Source: CBDFKU01 sp965248975
GTDB lineage: Bacteria; Chloroflexota; Dehalococcoidia; Lucifugimonadales; JAGWBF01
Reading direction: 5' to 3'
Length of the DNA stretch: 64,000 nucleotides
Assembly (NCBI GenBank): GCA_965248975.1
Contig: CBDFKU010000014.1
Coordinates: forward strand, 186,001-250,000
Shown here: piece after piece, positions 34,655-44,200 of the stretch
Position numbering within the stretch: position 1 is the first letter of the stretch
How the letters are laid out: each line of letters starts with the position of its first letter
The notes under the pieces: model-generated
The model's input: the letters and a program-made list of their open reading frames with translations, nothing else
What the model was told of the DNA's origin: nothing
Databases searched by the model: none
Translations under genes and position numbers: made by a program

Positions 34655-34867
34655 TAATGGTTCCCTTCGAGAAGGTGGCCCGACCACCAGTTGCGTGGTG
34701 CGGGCTCCCGGGCCGACTCAAATCTGTTCCTGATTGTACCATGGATCACAAGCACCGAGATACTAGCATAGCCCCGGATTTGGACCGAATATGCGGCGGG
34801 ACCTCCGACCCTCCCCGTGGCCGGCAGGAGTATAATAGGGTATGCCAATCCGATTCGGAGAGCGGAG

Positions 34868-35416
34868 ATGACTCAGCCCAGGCCCAGGCTCAAGTTCACC
34901 TACCAGGACTACAGGACCGCCCCCGAAGACCGGCGATGCGAGCTTCTTGACGGAGATTTGCTCTTGGTACCTTCGCCCGTGACTTACCATCAACAGATTT
35001 TGTTTAGGCTGGCAACGATCCTTAGTCGCCTTGTCCAGTCTCAAGGGATCGGGGAGGTGTTCATCGCCCCCTACGACGTGGTCCTATCCGACTACGACGT
35101 AGTCCAGCCGGACATCCTGTTCGTCTCCAATGAGAGGGCTCATATAGTAACCTCCGACAACATTCGTGGAGGGCCCGACCTGGTCGTGGAGGTCCTTTCA
35201 CCGTCCACCGTCGAAAGGGACCTGGGTTACAAACGTATCCTCTACGCCCGGCATGGTGTCGGAGAGTACTGGATCGTGGACCCCGAGGCGAAGACGGTTG
35301 AGGTCCTTAAGCTAGAGGCGGAGGAGTACGTCCGGCACCGTCTGTACGGGCAGGAGGAAGACCTCCAGTCTCCGGCGATACCGGGTCGGCCGATACAGCT
35401 GAGAGAGGTATTTTAA
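34868..35416 (+). CDS. Uma2-family (DUF820) putative restriction endonuclease-like protein
   Basis: 182 residues from the ATG at 34868 (GGAG 5 nt upstream). The PD-(D/E)xK nuclease core shows as YDVVQPDILFVS (Asp), DLVVEVLSPST (Glu plus neighbouring Ser) and KRILYARHGVGEYWIVDP. ELLDGDLLLVPSPVTYHQ is the family N terminus. Uma2 proteins are abundant in Chloroflexi and cyanobacteria; their substrate is unknown. The stop overlaps the next gene's ATG (TAATG), so they are coupled. Confidence 0.88.
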   Translation: MTQPRPRLKFTYQDYRTAPEDRRCELLDGDLLLVPSPVTYHQQILFRLATILSRLVQSQGIGEVFIAPYDVVLSDYDVVQPDILFVSNERAHIVTSDNIRGGPDLVVEVLSPSTVERDLGYKRILYARHGVGEYWIVDPEAKTVEVLKLEAEEYVRHRLYGQEEDLQSPAIPGRPIQLREVF

Positions 35417-35682
35417 TGGCTGAGAATGGTCTCGTAGTAACGCCCGGACAAGGCATGACCCGTGTCCAGATCAGCTGCATACATCAGAGCGGTATGTTGT
35501 ACGTGGTGCCCTCGGAGAAAAGCTGGGTCTGTACCCAGGAGCATATGCCGTCCCACTCCCTCGCCGGTTTCCTGGGAGAGCTGGCGGACCTCAAGGACCC
35601 GAGGGTGCAGGAGATGATGCAGAGGTGGGGCATCTACTTCCGGAGACTCCCCTTGGAGCAAGCAGACGAGGATTCGCAGTAA
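35416..35682 (+). CDS. Small hypothetical protein coupled to the Uma2 gene
   Basis: 88 residues, starting on the TAATG overlap with the Uma2 gene. The sequence has Cys in QISCIHQSG and SWVCTQEHM, and ends in an acidic tail (EQADEDSQ). No family recognised. The C-terminal half (GFLGELADLKDPRVQEMMQRWG) looks helical. Coupled translation suggests a partner to the nuclease-like protein (inference). Confidence 0.6.
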   Translation: MAENGLVVTPGQGMTRVQISCIHQSGMLYVVPSEKSWVCTQEHMPSHSLAGFLGELADLKDPRVQEMMQRWGIYFRRLPLEQADEDSQ

Positions 35683-35788
35683 GCCCAGGCTTCGTCCTGG
35701 GGATGCTGGGTGGTCCGGGCTAGACCGGTTCTGGTCGGGGTTCTAGGAGCGGAGGACGGGGTCGAAGCTCTGCTTCCACGCCCTTTTT

Positions 35789-37732
35789 CTATCGGTGTGA
35801 GGTGGCGCCGTCGTCGGAACCACTAGTTTCGTGGTGGATGGGCATGGTAGGGGACGGCTGAGGGAACGGCATGGCGGCTGTAGGGGCAGACGGTGTGGGA
35901 GAAGGCTCGGGCTCCGGAATGACCGCCTCCTGGGGCGCCTGGCCGTCGAAGAGGCGCTTTAGGGCGTCCCCTTCCACGGACTCGTGTTGCATCAGGTAGT
36001 GGGCAACCTCGGACAGCTTCTCCGAGTGCTCGGTGAGGATCTCCTGGGCCCTGGTGTAGGCTGTCCTGATGAGGGCCTGAACCTCCTGGTCGATCTGCTC
36101 GGCGACCTTATCGCTATAGTCCCGCTCTTCGTGGATCTCTCTGCCCAGGAACACCATCTCTTCGCGCCGGCCGAAGGTCCTGGGCCCCAGGCTCTCGCTC
36201 ATGCCGTACTGCTTCACCATCCGGAGCGCTATCTTGGTGGCGTTCTCCAGGTCGTTGCTTGCGCCGGTGGTGACTTCGGTGAACACCAACTCCTCGGCTA
36301 CGCGCCCGCCCAGGGCGGTACCCAGCATGTCCTCGAACTGATTCTTAGTCCAGAGGTAGCGGTCCTCGTTTGGCAGGAGCCGCGTATACCCTCCAATGTT
36401 GCCCCGGGACACGATGGATATCTTGTGCACCGGGTCGGCGTGGGGCAGTTTCCAGGCTACCAGGGCGTGGCCGGCCTCGTGGTAGGCGGTCATCTCCTTC
36501 TGGCGGGGGCTGATGATGTGCCCTTTGCGCTCCGGCCCGGCGATCACCCGGTCGATGGACTCCTCGAACTCGGACATGCCGATGAGCTTGCGGTTGCGTC
36601 GCGCCGAGAGGAGAGCCGACTCGTTCACCAGATTGGCCAGATCGGCTCCGCTGAATCCGGGGGTCTGCTTGGCGATGATTTCCAGGCTTACGCCCTGGGC
36701 CAGGGGCTTGCCGCTGGCGTGGACCTTCAGGATGGCCGAGCGTCCGTTGAGATCAGGGAGGTCCATGCGCACCTGGCGGTCGAACCGGCCAGGTCTCAGC
36801 AAAGCTGGGTCCAGGATGTCCGGGCGGTTGGTGGCGGCGATGATGATGATGTTGGTGTTGGTGTCGAAACCGTCCATCTCCACCAGTATCTGGTTCAGGG
36901 TCTGCTCCCGCTCGTCGTGGCCGCCGCCCAGACCGGCTCCGCGGTGCCGGCCAACGGCGTCGATCTCATCCACGAAGACGATGCAGGGGGAGTTGCGCTT
37001 GGCCTGGTCGAAGAGGTCCCGCACCCTGGCCGCGCCCACGCCGACGAACATCTCGACGAACTCACTGCCGCTGATGGAAAAGAAGGGCACCCCTGCTTCC
37101 CCGGCCACGGCCCGCGCCATTAGGGTCTTTCCCGTGCCCGGCGGCCCCACCAGCAGGACTCCCTTGGGGATGCGGGCCCCCAGGGATAGGAACCGCTCCG
37201 GATATTTGAGGAACTCCACGACTTCTTGAAGCTCGGTCTTGGCCTCCTCTACACCCGCCACGTCGGCGAAGGTGACCGTGGGCCTGTTGGCCATGAAAAG
37301 GCGTGCTTTGCTCCTGCCGAAGCTGAAGGTCTGGCTGTTGCTACCCTGGGCCTGGCGCATCATGAACAGGATTAGGCCGCCGAAGAAGATCAAGGGCAGG
37401 AAGGTAATCAGGATGCGCAGGAAGCTGTCGAAGCCACTGCCGCCTTCGAAGGTGATGTCGACTCCGCTGGGACCCGTTACTACGTTTTCTTCTCTGAAGG
37501 TCTTGAGGATGTCGACGTCCTTCTGGACGCGGCTCTTGAACTTCTCGCTGCCTCTGAAGACGGTGAGTGTGTCCCCCTTGACTTCGATCTGCTGGACCTG
37601 CCCCTCCCGGGCCCAATCCAGGACCACCCCGAAAGAAACCTCTTCGGAGCCGCCGAAGCCGCCCTTCACCATCGGGTAGAAGATGGCGATCACTGCGACG
37701 ATAATCAGGAGGTATATGAAGCTATTCCGCAT
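35789..37732 (-). CDS. ftsH: ATP-dependent zinc metalloprotease FtsH
   Basis: 647 residues, full length. Two N-terminal helices at about 4-20 and 108-128 flank a short outer domain. The AAA+ module has Walker A GPPGTGKT near 195, FVDEIDAVGRHRGAG and RPGRFDRQVRMDLPD. The peptidase has HEAGH near 415 and the third zinc ligand Asp in GASNDLENAT. The C-terminal tail is proline-rich. FtsH degrades membrane and regulatory proteins; hflK and hflC nearby are its usual modulators. Confidence 0.97.
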   Translation of the reverse strand: MRNSFIYLLIIVAVIAIFYPMVKGGFGGSEEVSFGVVLDWAREGQVQQIEVKGDTLTVFRGSEKFKSRVQKDVDILKTFREENVVTGPSGVDITFEGGSGFDSFLRILITFLPLIFFGGLILFMMRQAQGSNSQTFSFGRSKARLFMANRPTVTFADVAGVEEAKTELQEVVEFLKYPERFLSLGARIPKGVLLVGPPGTGKTLMARAVAGEAGVPFFSISGSEFVEMFVGVGAARVRDLFDQAKRNSPCIVFVDEIDAVGRHRGAGLGGGHDEREQTLNQILVEMDGFDTNTNIIIIAATNRPDILDPALLRPGRFDRQVRMDLPDLNGRSAILKVHASGKPLAQGVSLEIIAKQTPGFSGADLANLVNESALLSARRNRKLIGMSEFEESIDRVIAGPERKGHIISPRQKEMTAYHEAGHALVAWKLPHADPVHKISIVSRGNIGGYTRLLPNEDRYLWTKNQFEDMLGTALGGRVAEELVFTEVTTGASNDLENATKIALRMVKQYGMSESLGPRTFGRREEMVFLGREIHEERDYSDKVAEQIDQEVQALIRTAYTRAQEILTEHSEKLSEVAHYLMQHESVEGDALKRLFDGQAPQEAVIPEPEPSPTPSAPTAAMPFPQPSPTMPIHHETSGSDDGATSHR

Positions 37733-37799
37733 TAGCTGCTACTTCAGGTTGGACGACTATGCACATGTAGTGCCGATCCCGGCAACCAAGTTCCCTTAT

Positions 37800-37829
37800 A
37801 TTTTACGTGACAGGGCATAAGAAAGTAAA
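37800..37829 (-). promoter_or_regulatory. Candidate promoter of ftsH
   Basis: Minus strand TTTACT (37824-37829) and TAAAAT (37800-37805), spacer 18 nt, about 65 nt before the ftsH start. The 231-nt divergent region 37733-37963 is AT-rich and must also hold the glnA promoter; I find no single convincing site for that. Confidence 0.42.
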
Positions 37830-37963
37830 GCCTAATCTCTCGGTTATACGACCGGCGGCGTTATCAAGATTTAATACATATTTAACAGGCCTGAAAAGGA
37901 TACGTAACACTTTTATGGGGAAATGTATTAGGCACACATAGTCTAGTTATCTAGGAGGTCCCG

Positions 37964-39391
37964 ATGAGGCCAGAAGAAGTGGTGCGGTTCTGCCATGAGA
38001 AAGGCATCGAGATCATAGACCTCAAGTTCACCGACGTTCCGGGCACGCTGCAGCACCTTTCTTTGCCCCGAGTCGAGCTCACCGAAGAGAACATGCACGA
38101 CGGCTACGGCTTCGACGGCTCCAGCATCAGGGGGTTCAAGGCCATTGAAGAGAGCGACATGATCCTGATCCCGGACCCCAATACGGCCTATGTCGACCCC
38201 TTCTGCCAGATACCGACCCTGACCATGTTATGCAACGTCTTGGACCCCCTTACCCGGGACTACTACTCCCGGGACCCACGATGGATAGCCCAGAAGGCGG
38301 AGGTCCACCTTAAAGAGAGCGGTCTGGCCGACACCAGCTTCTGGGGACCGGAGGTCGAGCACTTTGTCTTCGACTCCGCCCGCTTCGACCAGGACCAGAG
38401 GAGCGGCTACTACTTCATAGACTCCGACGAGGGCGTGTGGAACTCGGGCCAGCCCACCAGCCTGGACGGAGGACGGAATCTGGCCAACAGGCCCCGTTAC
38501 AAAGAGGGCTATTTCCCGACCCCACCGGTCGACACCTTCCAGGACTTTCGCTCCGAGATAACCATGAAGATGGCCGGCTTCGGCATCCACGTCGAGAAGC
38601 ATCACCACGAGGTTGCCACGGCGGGCCAGGCCGAGATCGACGTGCGCTATGACACCCTGACCCGTACCGCCGACACGGTGATGATTCAGAAGTACATCGT
38701 GAAGAACGTTGCCCGGGCCCACGGCAAGGTGGCCACATTCATGCCCAAGCCCATCTTCCAGGACAATGGCTCTGGGATGCATACGCACCAGAGCTTGTGG
38801 AAGGACGGCCAGAACCTGTTCTATGACTCCGAGGGGTACGCCCTGCTCAGCGAGACCTGCCTCCACTACATCGGCGGCCTGCTGAAGCACACCCCGGCCC
38901 TGCTGGCCTTCATCGCGCCCACCACCAACTCCTACCGGCGCCTGGTGCCCGGCTACGAAGCGCCGGTGAACCTGGTGTACTCGGTGCGCAACAGGAGCGC
39001 CTGCATCCGCATCCCCACCTACTTCGACAGCCCGGCGTCCCGGCGCATCGAGTACCGGGTGCCCGACCCCTCCTGCAACCCCTATCTGGCCTTCGCCGCC
39101 ATGCTTATGGCCGGTCTGGACGGCGTCGCCAACAAGATAGAGCCCGGCGATCCCATGGACGTGGACCTCTACTCGCTGCCACCGGAGGAGTCGGCCAAGG
39201 TGAAACAGGTGCCGGGCAGCCTGGAGGCGGTTTTGGATGCCCTGGAGGGCGACCACGAGTTCCTGCTGAAGGGCGACGTGTTCACCCGCGACCTGATCGA
39301 GACCTGGCTGGATTACAAGCGCACTCGTGAGGTAGAGCCTATGAGGCTTAGGCCCCACCCCTACGAGTTCTTCATGTACTTCGACACCTAG
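37964..39391 (+). CDS. glnA: Glutamine synthetase type I
   Basis: 475 residues, the length of GSI. ATP/metal motifs: GYGFDGSSIRGF near 45, MPKPIFQDNGSGMHTHQSLW near 262 and the conserved KHHHEVATAGQ near 208. NRSACIRIP near 345 binds substrate. DLYSLPPEE near 395 keeps the Tyr used for adenylylation in GSI-beta enzymes, though whether that control exists here is unknown. AGGAGGT is 6 nt upstream. It makes glutamine from glutamate and ammonia; first of the nitrogen assimilation string with a second synthetase and gltBD. Confidence 0.96.
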   Translation: MRPEEVVRFCHEKGIEIIDLKFTDVPGTLQHLSLPRVELTEENMHDGYGFDGSSIRGFKAIEESDMILIPDPNTAYVDPFCQIPTLTMLCNVLDPLTRDYYSRDPRWIAQKAEVHLKESGLADTSFWGPEVEHFVFDSARFDQDQRSGYYFIDSDEGVWNSGQPTSLDGGRNLANRPRYKEGYFPTPPVDTFQDFRSEITMKMAGFGIHVEKHHHEVATAGQAEIDVRYDTLTRTADTVMIQKYIVKNVARAHGKVATFMPKPIFQDNGSGMHTHQSLWKDGQNLFYDSEGYALLSETCLHYIGGLLKHTPALLAFIAPTTNSYRRLVPGYEAPVNLVYSVRNRSACIRIPTYFDSPASRRIEYRVPDPSCNPYLAFAAMLMAGLDGVANKIEPGDPMDVDLYSLPPEESAKVKQVPGSLEAVLDALEGDHEFLLKGDVFTRDLIETWLDYKRTREVEPMRLRPHPYEFFMYFDT

Positions 39392-39495
39392 GCGGCGGCG
39401 TCTTTCGGGGAATGCCGGGGGACGCGAAGCGCGTCCCCATCGGCGTCGGGATCGGGCAACAACTCGGAGACCGGCCCGCAGTCCTGGAGGCATCA

Positions 39496-40836
39496 ATGAT
39501 GATCGAGGCGCAGATAGAAGCTCAAGAGTTCGTGTTGAGGACCGCCAAGGAGAACGACGTCCGGTTCATCCGGCTGTGGTTCTCCGACATTTTGGGCAAC
39601 CTTAAGGGTTTCGCCATTGCCATGGAGGACCTGGAGGACGCCCTTGAGCACGGTGTCGCCTTCGACGGCTCGGCTATCGCCGGCTTCGCCCGCATCGAAG
39701 AGAGCGACATGATCGCCAGGCCAGACCCCACCACCTTCCGCATCCTGCCCTGGCGTCCTCGAGAGAACGCCGTCGCCAGAATGTTCTGCGATATCTACAA
39801 CCCCGCCGGCGAGCCATTCGAGGGCGACCCGAGATACGTCTTGAGGCGAAACGTCCAGCGGGCGGCCGACCTCGGGTTCACATACTACGTCGGGCCGGAG
39901 CTGGAGTTCTTCTACTTGGCCGGCTCCGACGATCCCCGTCCAATGGACCAGGGTGGCTATTTCGATCAACTGGCCACGGAGCATGGCAGCGACCTGAGAA
40001 GGGAGACGGTCCTGACTCTGGCAGAGATGGGCATACCGGTGAAGTACTCCCACCACGAGGACGCCCCCAGCCAGCAAGAGATAGACCTCCAGTACACCGA
40101 TGCCCTCACCATGGCCGACAGCGTGATGACCGCCAAGCTGGTGATAAAGGAGATAGCGGCCAAACACGACGTGTACGCCACCTTCATGCCCAAGCCCGTC
40201 TATGGGATCAACGGATCGGGTATGCACGTCCACCAGTCCCTCTTTCAGGGCGACCGCAACGCCTTCTTCGATCCCGCCGATCCCCACCAACTCTCTGATG
40301 CCGGAAAGCTCTACACCGCCGGCCTCATACGCCACGCAGCTGAGATCACCCTGGTCACCAACCAGTGGGTCAACTCCTATAAACGCCTTGTCCCCGGCTA
40401 CGAGGCGCCGATGTACATATCCTGGGCCAGGATCAACCGGTCGGACCTGATCCGGGTGCCGGCCTACCGTCCCGGCCGCGAGGAATCGATGCGCGTGGAG
40501 TACCGGGCTCCGGATCCGGCCTGCAACCCCTATCTGGCCTTCAGCGTCATGCTGGCCGCAGGGCTCCGGGGCATCGAGGGGGGGTATCCGGTGCCCGCTC
40601 CCGTGGAAGAGAACGTCTTCGAGATGGGTGAGGAGGAGCGAGAGCGCCGGGGCATTGCACTCCTGCCCAGGAGCCTGTGGGAGGCCGTCTCCCTGGCGGA
40701 GAAGAGCGAGTTGCTGCGAGATTGCCTGGGGGACCACGTGTACAGGGTCTTCATACAGAACAAGAACATAGAGTGGGAGCGGTACAGGTCCCAGGTAACC
40801 GACTACGAGATCAAGCAATACCTCCCCATTCTGTAG
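39496..40836 (+). CDS. Second glutamine synthetase, GSI-alpha-like
   Basis: 446 residues from the ATG at 39496 (GGAGG 6 nt upstream). The short length, KYSHHEDAPSQQEIDLQY and MPKPVYGINGSGMHVHQSLF are glutamine synthetase motifs, and SYKRLVPGYEAPMYISWARINRS fits. Near the C terminus the segment corresponding to the adenylylation loop reads VEENVFEMGEEER with no Tyr, so it resembles alpha-type or GlnA-like enzymes not controlled that way. It may prefer another amine acceptor (GlnA-like gamma-glutamyl ligases are common); order and proximity to gltBD favour nitrogen assimilation. Gap 104 nt after glnA. Confidence 0.9.
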   Translation: MMIEAQIEAQEFVLRTAKENDVRFIRLWFSDILGNLKGFAIAMEDLEDALEHGVAFDGSAIAGFARIEESDMIARPDPTTFRILPWRPRENAVARMFCDIYNPAGEPFEGDPRYVLRRNVQRAADLGFTYYVGPELEFFYLAGSDDPRPMDQGGYFDQLATEHGSDLRRETVLTLAEMGIPVKYSHHEDAPSQQEIDLQYTDALTMADSVMTAKLVIKEIAAKHDVYATFMPKPVYGINGSGMHVHQSLFQGDRNAFFDPADPHQLSDAGKLYTAGLIRHAAEITLVTNQWVNSYKRLVPGYEAPMYISWARINRSDLIRVPAYRPGREESMRVEYRAPDPACNPYLAFSVMLAAGLRGIEGGYPVPAPVEENVFEMGEEERERRGIALLPRSLWEAVSLAEKSELLRDCLGDHVYRVFIQNKNIEWERYRSQVTDYEIKQYLPIL

Positions 40837-40923
40837 GGGCTTCCCCTGATGAGCGGACCCGGTGGGCAGCCAAACCTTGACGGCTCACTCAGCGTCCGTT
40901 AAATTACTATCTACGAGAGTGTT

Positions 40924-40989
40924 CCACAGAAATAATCCAGAAGGCCATGGCATCCTCCGAGGGTGCGTGGCCCTCTGTGGGAGGTTTTT
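40924..40989 (+). terminator. Intrinsic terminator or attenuator between glutamine synthetase 2 and gltB
   Basis: CCTCC-GAGGG (40954-40963), loop, CCCTC (40971-40975), bulge TGTG, GGAGG (40980-40984) then TTTTT (40985-40989). CCACAGA at 40924-40930 is perfectly complementary to TCTGTGG at 40974-40980, which overlaps the terminator's 3' arm, so a mutually exclusive alternative fold is possible. No known riboswitch signature was recognised in 40837-41170, which otherwise contains no credible gene. Confidence 0.55.
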
Positions 40990-41171
40990 GCCGATGCTGA
41001 TACGAGGCGGAGCGATGAGAAAGGTCCATCCGAGATGTTCCTGAAGAGCCTCAACCACCGGTAGCTGGCGGGGCGCCCGGGCTGCGAAGGTACCGAAGGG
41101 ATAATCCGAGGGTTTCCTTCCAGCCTCGATCCTGATCTTCACCAGGTCTATTCATTGATAGTTTGCAGGGT

Positions 41172-41177
41172 TATAAT
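41172..41177 (+). promoter_or_regulatory. Perfect -10 element upstream of gltB
   Basis: TATAAT at 41172-41177 on the plus strand. The -35 position at 17-nt spacing is poor (TATTCA-like), so an activator may be needed. Transcription from about 41184 would leave 92 nt before the ATG at 41276, but only about 11 nt before the GTG at 41195, which favours the downstream start. Confidence 0.45.
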
Positions 41178-41275
41178 ATCGCTTTACTCGTGACGTGGTT
41201 CACGAACCGCGGAAGAAAATAAGGCTGAAAAGGAGCGATCCCAAGGCAAGAAAGGACCTCCAGTCGAGAGATTCC

Positions 41276-44200
41276 ATGGTTGAGACCGACGTGAAAAGGT
41301 TGCCGAAGCTGGTGAAGCAGGGCCTCTACGACCCGCAGTACGAGCACGACTCCTGCGGGGTAGGCGTCGTCGCCAACATCAAGGGCAAAAAGTCCCACGA
41401 CATCATCGAGAAGGGCCTTCAGGTGCTCATCAACCTGGGCCACCGGGGAGCCTCCGGTGCGGACCCCAAGACCGGCGACGGGGCCGGCATCCTCGTCCAG
41501 ATGCCCGACCGGTTCTTCCGCAGAGAATGCCCCAAGCTGGGCATCGAGTTACCATCCCTGGGGGACTACGGCGTCGGCGTGGTGTTCCTTCCCCGGGACC
41601 CTGTCCAGCGGCAGACCTGCGAGCGGATCTTCGAGGAGATCGTGCGCGAGGAAGGGCAGGTATTCCTGGGCTGGCGGGACGTCCCGGTGGATGACGACAG
41701 CATCGGCAGCCACTCCCGGGACGTAAGGCCCGAGATCAGGCAGATTTTCGTGGGGAGGGGACCAGACATCTCCGACGAGGACCACCTTGGACGGAAGCTC
41801 TTCGTCATCCGGCGGAGGGTGGAGAAGGCCGTCCCGGAGTCGGGTATCGAAGATGCGGAGAGCTTTTACATCCCCTGCCTGTTCACTAACCGCATCGTGT
41901 TCAAGGGCCTGCTCATGGCCGACCAGATCTCGGACTTTTACAGCGACCTGCAAGACCCCGACATGGTCACCTATTTCGCCATGGTCCACTCCAGGTTCAG
42001 CACCAACACGTTGGGCTCATGGAAGCTCGCCCATCCCTACCGGTTCCTCCTCCACAATGGTGAGATCAACACCCTGCAGGGCAACCTGAACTGGATGGTG
42101 GCCCGCGAGGCACTGTTCTCCTCGCCTCTGTTCGGCGAGGAGATGCAGAAGCTGTTCCCCATCATCGGCCCCGGGCAGAGCGACACGGCCTGCATCGACA
42201 ACGCGTTGGAGCTACTCCTGGCCACCGGCAGGTCCCTGCCCCACTGCATGATGATGCTGGTACCCGAGGCCTGGGGTGACCACATCGAGATGGACTCCGA
42301 GAAGAGGGCCTTCTACGAGTACCACTCCGCCATGATGGAGCCCTGGGACGGGCCGGCCCTGCTGTCCTTTACCGACGGCGTCAGAGTGGGCGCTATCTTG
42401 GACCGGAACGGTTTACGTCCCTTTCGTTACCTGGTGACGAAGAACGACGTGCTGGTGATGGCCTCCGAGGCGGGGGTGCTGGACGTGCCCCCCGAGGATG
42501 TCCTGTTCAAAGCCAGGCTGCAGCCCGGGAGGATGTTCCTGGTGGACCCATCCCATGGCAGGATCGTGGGCGATGAGGAGATCAAGAGGGACCTGTCCCA
42601 AAGACACCCCTACGGCGACTGGCTAACGGAAAACGCGGTGCACCTGGAAGACCTTCCGGAGCCTGCCCAGGTTCACGCCACCGATTTCGACTCCCTCCAG
42701 GAGCGGCAGAGGGTATTCGGCTACACCCTGGAGGACCTGCGGATGATCCTGGAGCCCATGGGCGCCAACGGCTCGGAGCCTATCGGCTCCATGGGCAACG
42801 ACGCCGCCCTGGCGGTCCTCTCGGACCGGCCCCAGCCGGTGTTCAACTACTTCAAACAGCTCTTTGCCCAGGTGACCAACCCTCCCCTGGACGCTATCCG
42901 TGAGGAGCTGGTCACCTCAACGGAGAGCTTCATCGGCTCGGAGCGCAACCTGTTCGAGGAGACGCCAGAGCATTGTCGCCAGCTCAAGCTGAAGGAGCCG
43001 ATCCTGACCAACCGGGAACTGGAGAAGGTCCGCAACATAGACACCAGGGGCATCAAGGCCGTCACCCTGCCGATCCTGTTCGCCGTCGACCAGGTGCCCG
43101 ATGCGCTGCAGACGGCGTTGGACGAGCTATGCCTGGCAGCCTCCCGGGCCGTGAACGACGGCTACAGCATCATCGTGCTATCCGATCGGGGCGCCGACTC
43201 CAGGCAGGCCCCGATCCCCAGCCTCCTTGCCGTCTCGGCCGTGCACCACCACCTGATCCGGGAGGGATCACGCATGAAGGTGGGACTGGTGCTGGAGTCG
43301 GCTGAGCCACGCGAGGTGGCCCACTTCGCCCTGCTGGTGGGCTACGGAGCTGGGGCGGTCAATCCGTACCTGGCCTTCGAGACCCTGGACGAGATGGTCC
43401 GTGAAGGGTTCCTCGCAGACTACAAGTCGGCAGAAAAGAACTTCATCAAGGCGGTGCACAAGGGCGTTGTCAAGGTGATGTCCAAGATGGGCATCTCCAC
43501 CGTCCAGAGCTACCGGGGCGCCCAGATCTTCGAGGCCGTTGGCCTGGGCCAGGGTCTGGTGGACCGTTACTTCACCTGGACGCCGACCCGGGTGGGCGGC
43601 ATCGACCTGGAGACCATCGAGGAAGAGGCAAGAAGGCGCCACGCCCAGGGCTACCCCGAAAGGGACGCCGCTGCCAACCTGGAGCTGGACCCAGGTGGGA
43701 TCTACTACTGGCGGCGGGATGGCGAGTACCACATGTATAACCCCGACTCCATCGCCAAGCTCCAGCACGCCGTGCGCTCAGAAAGCTACGCGACCTACAA
43801 GGAGTTCGCCGACCTGATAGACGGGGAAGGCACGAGGCTTTCCACCCTTCGGGGGCTGCTGGACTTCAAAACCCTGGACGAGCCCATTCCCATTGATGAG
43901 GTGGAGCCGGCGAATGAGATCGTCAAACGGTTCGCCACGGGAGCTATCTCCCTAGGCTCCATTAGCAGGGAAGCCCACGAGACCATCGCCATCGCCATGA
44001 ACCGCATAGGCGCCAGGAGCAACACGGGAGAGGGCGGAGAGGACTTCAACCGCTTTACCCCCGACGCCAACGGTGACTCCCGCAACAGCGCCATGAAGCA
44101 GGTGGCCTCGGGTCGCTTCGGCGTCACCAGCAACTATTTGATACACGCCACCGACCTTCAGATAAAGATGGCCCAGGGCTCCAAGCCCGGCGAGGGCGGC

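Noticed and set aside
40890..41100. tRNA, RNase P, SRP or tmRNA in the gltB leader
   Set aside because: No T-loop, P4, Alu or tag-peptide motif seen on either strand.
40862..41142. Open frames on both strands between glutamine synthetase 2 and gltB
   Set aside because: No ribosome sites, no family resemblance, and they cross the terminator-like hairpin.
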